Assembly: GCA_040757115.1 (NCBI GenBank)
Contig: JBFLYA010000051.1
Span: 1 to 20,818, forward strand
DNA length: 20,818 bases
Source of the DNA: a bacterium
GTDB lineage: Bacteria; UBA9089; CG2-30-40-21; SBAY01
Reading direction: 5' to 3'
Shown here piece by piece: positions 15,492 through 20,818 of this stretch (positions within the stretch are counted from its first letter, which is position 1; each line of letters begins with the position of its first letter). The notes under the pieces were generated by a model. It searched no databases. It saw only the letters and a list, made by a program, of their open reading frames with translations, and was not told the origin of the DNA. The position numbers and the translations under genes were made by a program.

Positions 15492-15824
15492 GGAATTACA
15501 AGCAATGTAACCTTTGGGGGGGTAAAATAAGGGGTAACAGTTTAGTCATCTGAGAGAAATGGCTAAACTGTTACAACATCTTCATATCCACATTCCAAAA
15601 GGGATAATTATGGTCAAACCTTGATGCAACTTCATACTAAATTGGTCATTTTGATCTAAAACTTGTCATTTTAAAAAATGAAATATCAATAATATCAATG
15701 GGTTAGAAATTTAAAGTGGTGAGGTGAACGGTTACTAAAATGTGCAAGGAAATTTTACTTTCCCGTTTTCTCTCATGCTCATTTTGCCTATATCCCTTCC
15801 ACCGATTACTGATTACCTGCTTTC
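15492..15824. other. Gap between convergent operons, repeat remnants
   Basis: There is no credible gene. Besides the palindrome at 15534-15574, it contains TGAACGGTTACTAAA (15725-15739), which matches the right edge of the large repeat at 20373-20387 in 14 of 15 bases, suggesting a leftover repeat end. A short GGAAA/TTTCC stem (near 15749-15765) precedes a CGTTTT run. No strong intrinsic terminator is evident for either converging operon. Confidence 0.55.
15534..15574. repeat. 41-bp palindromic repeat, copy 2 (inverted)
   Basis: GTAACAGTTTAGTCAT (15534-15549) pairs with ATGGCTAAACTGTTAC (15559-15574), with one T-G pair and a 9-base loop. Its reverse complement matches copy 1 at 10868-10908 with about five differences, including the loop (CTCTCAGATG). 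The two copies therefore face each other around the glycan cassette. Confidence 0.85.
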
Positions 15825-17369
15825 TTACCAAATCACTTTTATCTTAAAATAAAACGCCTGTGGATGAGGTTCAGAGGATGTATAAGTATATTTAGTTATT
15901 AATTCCTTTCCCTGCCTTTTTATTTTTATCTGTCCATAAGTTTCCCTTTTTTCATCCGAACCATATTTAAACCTTGAAGTGAAGGTTATCCCCGGGTTAA
16001 AATAATATGTCCACTTCGCATAGGCATAGTCACTAATCTTTTTATCTTCACTGGTATATTTATAATAAAACTTTATATCAAATTTTTCATAATTATTGTC
16101 TAACTCAAAGGAATAATTGGTCTTTTTACCTTCAGCCCGGACTATATCTTTATCTTCATATTCAATTTTACCCCTGATTTTTACTCGAGAGGATAATTTG
16201 TGCTCAACACAACCCCAGTATGTTTCATCTGTGATAAAAATAGAAGGATGTTTATGGTAATCAACAAATCCTGTAAGTTTTAAGTTCCCTGAACTATACT
16301 CTATTTTAGCCTCACCGCCTTTCTCATCCCCTTCTTTTATTTGACTATGGGGATTAATAAAATCTTGTTCATATCTTCTTAATGAGAGCCAATATTTAAA
16401 ATTACTTATCTTTTTATACCCTCTAAGAAATATTCCAGTGCCTTGATTTTTACTTTTGGCTATTTCTGCGGCAATCTCTGCCGTATTAATCCTTTTCATA
16501 AAGTCCATTCCCAGTATTTCAATCCGTTTATTTTCATCTTTAGAATTAAAATTACTGATATAACCTGTTAGTCCAATGTGATTATCGCCTTTTACCAGAT
16601 TAAGATTGCCTCCCCATAATTCCTCTTTACCATCAAATTCTGATAAAACATTGTTTGGGAATTTACTTAAATCCACACAGGAATAGAAAAAGGCAGAATT
16701 TAAGTTATCAAAAGATGTCTCGATGAATATTCCATCTTGAATATCACTTTTTCTGGTCATATCATCCGGAACAACACCCTGGTATGAATTACGATGGGCA
16801 GAATTAAAGGTTATCCCTTCACCAAATCGTGCTTGATAATTACCGATGAGGATTTGCGGCCACATTAAATATCTTTTCTTTAATTTAATCTCCTCTTCAC
16901 GCTGACCGAAACCACCAAGTTTTATATTTTTAGTATAAATACCTAATTTTGTATTAACCTCTGCCTTTTTATTATCCTCAAGGGTTTCGCTCGACCACAA
17001 GTCAAACTTTCCTTTCAATAATTCTTCAACCTGAATAAATACCTTAATTTGTTCAAATATATCATTGCCAACGATAGGGATTATATCTAAAGTGGTTTTA
17101 TAAGGTCTTTGATTATAAATCTGGTAAGCCAGGTCAAAACTTATATTAGGTAATTCTTGAATTTCTGAAGGTTTTGCAGTATTCAAATCAATGGGGTGTT
17201 GATAAAGGTAGTTTAAGATTTCATAATCATTCCAGGAAATTTCATTATCAGTATATAATTCCCAGATGTCATTTTCATCCTCAATTTTTATGGTAGGAAT
17301 CTTGATTTCTCCAAAGGATAAATTATGGCATATCAAAATAAGGAATAGGACTGAGATTAACTTCTTCAT
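15825..17369 (-). CDS. Helix-hairpin-helix plus outer-membrane beta-barrel protein
   Basis: The protein has 514 residues. A signal peptide (about residues 1-20, ending NLSFG) precedes a ComEA-like helix-hairpin-helix motif, PIDLNTAKPSEIQELPNIS (59-77) continuing to residue 90. The remainder is rich in alternating aromatic strands typical of an outer-membrane barrel, including MWPQILIGNYQARFGEGITF, and ends FYFKIKVIW with a terminal aromatic. HhH plus barrel proteins of this layout are widespread in Bacteroidetes-like genomes, and their function is not established; DNA contact at the surface is only a guess. It lies 33 bases downstream of the M16 protease and has no clear ribosome binding site, so it is probably expressed from the same mRNA. 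Confidence 0.8.
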   Translation of the reverse strand: MKKLISVLFLILICHNLSFGEIKIPTIKIEDENDIWELYTDNEISWNDYEILNYLYQHPIDLNTAKPSEIQELPNISFDLAYQIYNQRPYKTTLDIIPIVGNDIFEQIKVFIQVEELLKGKFDLWSSETLEDNKKAEVNTKLGIYTKNIKLGGFGQREEEIKLKKRYLMWPQILIGNYQARFGEGITFNSAHRNSYQGVVPDDMTRKSDIQDGIFIETSFDNLNSAFFYSCVDLSKFPNNVLSEFDGKEELWGGNLNLVKGDNHIGLTGYISNFNSKDENKRIEILGMDFMKRINTAEIAAEIAKSKNQGTGIFLRGYKKISNFKYWLSLRRYEQDFINPHSQIKEGDEKGGEAKIEYSSGNLKLTGFVDYHKHPSIFITDETYWGCVEHKLSSRVKIRGKIEYEDKDIVRAEGKKTNYSFELDNNYEKFDIKFYYKYTSEDKKISDYAYAKWTYYFNPGITFTSRFKYGSDEKRETYGQIKIKRQGKELITKYTYTSSEPHPQAFYFKIKVIW

Positions 17370-17402
17370 AAGTATTCAGTCATTATCATAAACCACTAAT
17401 GA

Positions 17403-19988
17403 CTAATTGGGTCGAGTAATAGTCAGGACATAATTGTTAAAATATTTATTAGCAACACTTTTAACTTCTTCCTTCGTCACAGCATTTATCTTTTCAATTA
17501 AATCATCCCGCCAGTCATAGTTTAAACCATAAAGTTCATATTGAGCGGATAATGATGCCTGGGATGAGTTTGTTTGCTTTAAGTATAATGCCTCCATCAC
17601 AATGCAGGCTTTTTTTGCTCTATCTAATTCTTCATCTAAAACTAATTCGTTTTTGATTAATTCCTGTTTTTCTTTGATAATTTTTAATGCCTTATCCAGA
17701 TTTTCAACCGTTGTGGCGGCTTGAATAGCGTAATAGCCCGGGTCTTGTTTGACCTCATTCCAGGCATGGACAAAATAAACTAATTCCTCACCGCGCAAGG
17801 TATTATGTAACCAGCCTCCAGGATAACCAATGCCAGAGGTAATGGCATCAATAACCCGCATTGTATACCAATCCTTATCTCCGACCTTCATTCCTGAGTA
17901 GCCCATAAAGATTACCGCCTGCTTTTTCTCCGTGTTCATAGTCGCTTCAACATTTGAAGAAAGTGGTTCTTCAACAACTACTTCCGGGAAAGTAATCTCT
18001 GCCGGCGCCCACCCTTTAAATTTCTCCAATATTAATTCCTTTGCTATTTTGGGGTCAATGTCACCAAAAACAGTTAGAATGATATTGTTAGGCAGACAAT
18101 ATCTTTTCCAGACATCAACCAAATCTTGCCTTTTTAGATTAGTAATACTTTCTTTTGTCCCGAGTGAGATAAATTGGTAAGGGCTTTTTTTGTAAAATGT
18201 CTTTTTGAAAAAGACCTCTGATTGTGCCTTCCAATTATCGTCTAAACTCTCAATATCGGCTAAAATTGCCTTTTGTTCTTTTTTTAACTCCTCCTCGTCA
18301 AAAACAGGATTCATCAAAACATCGGCAATTATATCCATAGCCAGGTTAATATCCTGTTTCAGAACTTCTAAGGAGCAATTGAAGTAATCCTCACTACCAG
18401 CGGCGTTGATACTTCCACCTATCGAATCTATCTGTTTAGCAATTTGTTCTGCAGTGCGGTTTTTTGTGCCTTTAATCAGCATCCTTGCCATAAAATTAAA
18501 CACACCATTATTTTGTGCATTTTCATACCGTAGTCCGCCTTTAAGATATGCACCAATATAGACTAATGGCACATTTACATTTTGTTTTAATAAAATGGTC
18601 ATACCGTTGTCCAAAATTACCTTTTCTACCTTTCCAACCGCAATTTGTTCTTTTGCCGTTTCTGTTTTCTCTAATTTTGCTCCTTTAGGTTTTAGCATTG
18701 CCACGGTTAAGGCATCATCATAAAAATATGTATTTACGACCCGTTGAATGTCCTCTTTCGTCACCTTTTTTATGTTTTCTACATAAATTTCGTGAAATAA
18801 AGGATTACCCGTATGAAGGACATCTCTACCAATAACATTGGTTTGACTTTGCACGGTTTGATTGGCAAAGACATACTCACTTATTATTTGTGTTTTTGCC
18901 TTTTCAAGTTCTTCATCTAAAACAGATTCTTTTTTTAATTTATAAATCTCATCGAGTATAGACTTTTCTGCTTGATGAATATTAGAATAATCCAATGTTG
19001 CCTCAATCGTAAAGTCAGCGGCATCATATCGCGGGGTGAAAGATGAGGCAGAAATGCTGTGAACAAGTTGTTTTTTATCCTTTATTTCGCGATATAGTCT
19101 TGAGCTCTCCCCTTGACCTAAAATACAGGCCAGGACATCAAGCGGATACATATCCGGATGAGTAATCGTCACGGTGCGAAATCCCATCAATAAATAGGTA
19201 AGTTTGACATCTAATTCCTTCTCAACTGTCCTTTTCCCCATTTGTTTTGGGTCAGACTCAATATAAATAGGTGGAGTAGGATTGCCTTTAAAATCGGCAA
19301 ATGCCTTTTCTATCTTTGTTAATACCTCTTTTGAGTCAAAATCACCAACCGCAACAACAATTATATTTTGAGGGACATACATTCGATGATAGTATTTCAA
19401 AAGGTCGTCACGGGTTAATTTTTTAAATAATTCTGCGATGCCAATTATGGGAAAATGTTCAGGATGACGCTGAAACATTGTTTGATTATAGATTTTGCTT
19501 AACATCCTTTGCGGGTCATCGTCAATCATATTTATTTCTTTTAAAATTACCCCCTTTTCTTGTTCGATTTCCTCTGGGTCAAAGTTACAATTCAAAATCC
19601 AATCAGATAAAAGGTCTATAACCGTATCAAAGTATAGATTTGCGGTAGAAATATAGTAGCAGGTATGGTCTGATGAGGTGTAGGCATTAGATGCCCCGCC
19701 GATTGATTGGATAATCTTTTCGATTTCATCCTTGCTGTGATTTTTTGTTGACCCACCGGCAATGATATGTTCACAATAATGTGATATTCCTGCCCCTAAA
19801 TACTCCTGTTCATAGATACTGCCGGCATTATAGACATAAACTTGCATTGTGGCAACAGGTGCGGCGTGATTTTCCATAATCACCACACGCAGACCATTAT
19901 CCAATGTAGTTTGAACTATCTGTGCCGCAGAAACTAACTCTTCTGCCAACATCATTAAGGTTATCAATACTGCCATTAAATGTTTCAT
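17403..19988 (-). CDS. Secreted M16 zinc protease with two M16 halves
   Basis: From the start used here the protein has 861 residues. The ATG at 19988 is preferred because AAGGAG lies 9 bases upstream and it begins a signal peptide (MKHLMAVLITLMML ... VSAA). A longer form from 20054 would add 22 basic residues ahead of it. The N-terminal half has the inverted zinc motif HYCEH (His70, Glu73, His74) and the third ligand Glu151 in VILKEINM. The C-terminal half has the same fold (VILDNGMTILL, SIGGSINAAG) but FNFMARM replaces HxxEH, so it is catalytically dead. One active and one inactive half is normal for M16 enzymes, which enclose and degrade peptides. A periplasmic role in peptide turnover is likely. 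Confidence 0.9.
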   Translation of the reverse strand: MKHLMAVLITLMMLAEELVSAAQIVQTTLDNGLRVVIMENHAAPVATMQVYVYNAGSIYEQEYLGAGISHYCEHIIAGGSTKNHSKDEIEKIIQSIGGASNAYTSSDHTCYYISTANLYFDTVIDLLSDWILNCNFDPEEIEQEKGVILKEINMIDDDPQRMLSKIYNQTMFQRHPEHFPIIGIAELFKKLTRDDLLKYYHRMYVPQNIIVVAVGDFDSKEVLTKIEKAFADFKGNPTPPIYIESDPKQMGKRTVEKELDVKLTYLLMGFRTVTITHPDMYPLDVLACILGQGESSRLYREIKDKKQLVHSISASSFTPRYDAADFTIEATLDYSNIHQAEKSILDEIYKLKKESVLDEELEKAKTQIISEYVFANQTVQSQTNVIGRDVLHTGNPLFHEIYVENIKKVTKEDIQRVVNTYFYDDALTVAMLKPKGAKLEKTETAKEQIAVGKVEKVILDNGMTILLKQNVNVPLVYIGAYLKGGLRYENAQNNGVFNFMARMLIKGTKNRTAEQIAKQIDSIGGSINAAGSEDYFNCSLEVLKQDINLAMDIIADVLMNPVFDEEELKKEQKAILADIESLDDNWKAQSEVFFKKTFYKKSPYQFISLGTKESITNLKRQDLVDVWKRYCLPNNIILTVFGDIDPKIAKELILEKFKGWAPAEITFPEVVVEEPLSSNVEATMNTEKKQAVIFMGYSGMKVGDKDWYTMRVIDAITSGIGYPGGWLHNTLRGEELVYFVHAWNEVKQDPGYYAIQAATTVENLDKALKIIKEKQELIKNELVLDEELDRAKKACIVMEALYLKQTNSSQASLSAQYELYGLNYDWRDDLIEKINAVTKEEVKSVANKYFNNYVLTITRPN

Positions 19989-20077
19989 TGAACAAATCTC
20001 CTTTTTTAAACTGATAAGAAATTGCTTTTTGGGTCTTTTGGACCGTGCATTCATTTTTGCCCTTTCTGGGTGGGGGT

Positions 20078-20106
20078 ATTATAGCAGAAATTTTAGTATA
20101 TGTCAA
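20078..20106 (-). promoter_or_regulatory. Consensus sigma-70 promoter of the M16 / HhH-barrel operon
   Basis: On the minus strand TTGACA (20106-20101), a 17-base spacer and TATAAT (20083-20078) match the consensus exactly. The expected start near 20071 gives an 83-base leader before the preferred ATG at 19988. It would leave about 17 bases before the alternative ATG at 20054. Confidence 0.85.
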
Positions 20107-20136
20107 GAGGCTGACCGAAAATTTTTTAAAAATATC

Positions 20137-20383
20137 GTAACCGTTAGGAATATAACCACAGAGGCACAGAGTTCACAGAGAATTAAGGAAAGTAGCCACA
20201 AATGGATACGAATTAACCTCTGACAACCCATAAATGTAGTGCGAACCTTTAAGTTCGCCTTTTGGCTTGCCAGAAGCGAAGCTAACGCCTCGCACTACAA
20301 ATCTTTTTGTATTTGTGTTCATTCGTGGTTATATATTCCTTCTGTGTTCTCTGTGACTCTGTGGCTATATCCTGAACGGTTAC
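20137..20383. mobile_element. 247-bp MITE-like element with long imperfect inverted repeats
   Basis: The ends are exact inverted repeats, GTAACCGTT (20137-20145) and AACGGTTAC (20375-20383). The similarity continues inward with CCACAGAG-CACAGAG on the left and CTCTGTG-CTCTGTGG on the right. A central pair TGTAGTGCGA (20235-20244) and TCGCACTACA (20290-20299) encloses a short core. The left arm also occurs, inverted, at 99-214. It has no coding capacity, so it would need a transposase supplied elsewhere if it is mobile. Confidence 0.7.
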
Positions 20384-20432
20384 CAAATTCCAAACACCAA
20401 ATTCTATTCGTTCAGAGTTCATTGTTTAAGAC

Positions 20433-20463
20433 TCCTCGTTATTCGTTCAACGAATATCGAGGA
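20433..20463. repeat. 31-bp palindrome
   Basis: TCCTCGTTATTCGTT (20433-20447) and AACGAATATCGAGGA (20449-20463) pair with one mismatch around a single central base. It lies inside the degenerate repeat stretch. It could be an operator-like site or another small palindromic element; no gene adjoins it. Confidence 0.7.
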
Positions 20464-20617
20464 ACGGACTAATTTGGAAATTTGAATTTTGGTCATTGGG
20501 ATTTATTTGTCCTTTGGAATTTGTGATTTGAAATTTCTTTGCCTCCTTTGTGCCTTTGCGAGAGGAATATTTTTTACCACCGATGACTGACGCATTACAT
20601 AACGGACACGATTTTTG

Positions 20618-20646
20618 TTGACATTTATCCAAAAATTTGTTATTCT
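20618..20646 (+). promoter_or_regulatory. Possible sigma-70 promoter with no visible gene
   Basis: TTGACA (20618-20623), a 17-base spacer and TATTCT (20641-20646) form a site with a perfect -35 and a partial -10. The preceding bases CGATTTTTG are shared exactly with the promoter at 10198. Any transcript would run to the window edge through the G-rich repeat. Confidence 0.4.
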
Positions 20647-20733
20647 TCTTTATACAGAAAGCATAGGGCTTCACGAAATTCTCTCACCCAAATATAGAAA
20701 AGATTAGAGGTGGAGGACAGATATTCCCCCTTA

Positions 20734-20789
20734 ATAAAGGGGGTTAGGGGGTTGTAAGTATATAAAGGGGGTTAGGGGGTTGTAAGTAT
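20734..20789. repeat. Two 28-bp G-rich tandem repeats
   Basis: The unit AAAGGGGGTTAGGGGGTTGT plus AAGTAT occurs twice with a 28-base period. The first copy is preceded by CCCCCTT (20726-20732), which can pair with AAGGGGG (20737-20743). Four runs of five Gs with spacers of 3, 15 and 3 bases could form a G-quadruplex. CCCCCTT-AAGGGGG-TTAGGGGG sequences are a common style of dispersed repeat. Confidence 0.75.
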
Positions 20790-20818
20790 GAAGATTCATT
20801 ACAATCCGAAATTGAAAA

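Larger units (their letters stand above)
20107..20818. other. Gene-free repeat-rich region at the right edge
   Basis: I see no credible gene in these 712 bases. In order it holds the large inverted-repeat element (20137-20383), a degenerate CCAAATTC/GAATTTG stretch (20384-20545) containing a 31-bp palindrome, and a stretch around 20540-20570 with CTTTGTGCCTTTGCGAGAGG. A promoter-like site (20618-20646) and the G-rich tandem repeat (20734-20789) follow. Short open frames here have no domain signal and run through the repeats. Confidence 0.7.

Noticed and set aside
15534-15574. Palindrome as the terminator of the glycosyltransferase gene
   Set aside because: No T-run follows on the plus strand, and the minus strand has only a weak TTATTTTA after it, so I list it as a repeat.
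18440-18560. Second zinc site in the C-terminal half of the M16 protease
   Set aside because: The equivalent position reads FNFMARM, without the histidines and glutamate required.
20447-20674. 75-codon minus-strand open frame
   Set aside because: It overlaps the palindrome and degenerate repeats, has no signal or domain pattern, and lacks a convincing start.

Overview
The window is AT-rich (about one third G+C by eye) and reads as a chromosomal piece of an uncultivated Gram-negative bacterium. The evidence is two PorV/PorQ-type outer-membrane proteins, two secreted proteins ending in a FlgD-like Ig domain (the terminal domain common in FCB-group and related candidate-phylum bacteria), an HhH plus beta-barrel protein, a periplasmic-type M16 protease, and intergenic DNA full of short dispersed repeats. 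No rRNA, tRNA, CRISPR array or transposase is visible, so the phylum cannot be fixed from this window.

Layout. (1) 236-7941, plus strand: a tight five-gene operon encoding a small secreted protein of unknown function, an NHL double beta-propeller with FlgD-like C-terminus, a PorV/PorQ-like barrel with an unusual acidic tail, a TPR membrane protein, and a HEAT-repeat protein. It ends in a strong intrinsic terminator (8026-8111). (2) 8135-9987, minus strand: a two-gene operon with the same logic, a fibronectin-III protein with FlgD-like C-terminus followed by a second PorV/PorQ-like barrel. A consensus promoter lies so close to the start codon that the mRNA should be nearly leaderless. (3) 9988-10923: a MITE-like inverted-repeat element, a plus-strand promoter, and a decayed 3' remnant of a CDP-glucose 4,6-dehydratase gene. 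(4) 10924-15491, plus strand: a surface-glycan cassette of a methyltransferase, an SDR sugar-nucleotide enzyme, a split transketolase (N and C subunits) and a family 2 glycosyltransferase. It is bracketed by two inverted copies of a 41-bp palindromic repeat. (5) 15825-20083, minus strand: an M16 protease followed by an HhH/beta-barrel protein, driven by a perfect consensus promoter. (6) 20107-20818: no gene, but a dense set of dispersed, palindromic and G-rich repeats, one of which recurs inverted at the left end of the window.

Working together. Regions 1 and 2 look like two paralogous export modules, each pairing a surface or secreted cargo with its own PorV-like barrel. The TPR and HEAT proteins in region 1 may be scaffolds of that system (inference). 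Region 4 probably makes and transfers an unusual sugar. The transketolase pair beside a decarboxylase-like SDR and a dead CDP-glucose dehydratase suggests branched-sugar chemistry, but the substrate cannot be read from sequence. The most unusual item is the PorV-like tail at 3866-4216. It follows the canonical barrel-ending phenylalanine and appears to be made partly of the same repeat-like DNA that litters the intergenic regions.
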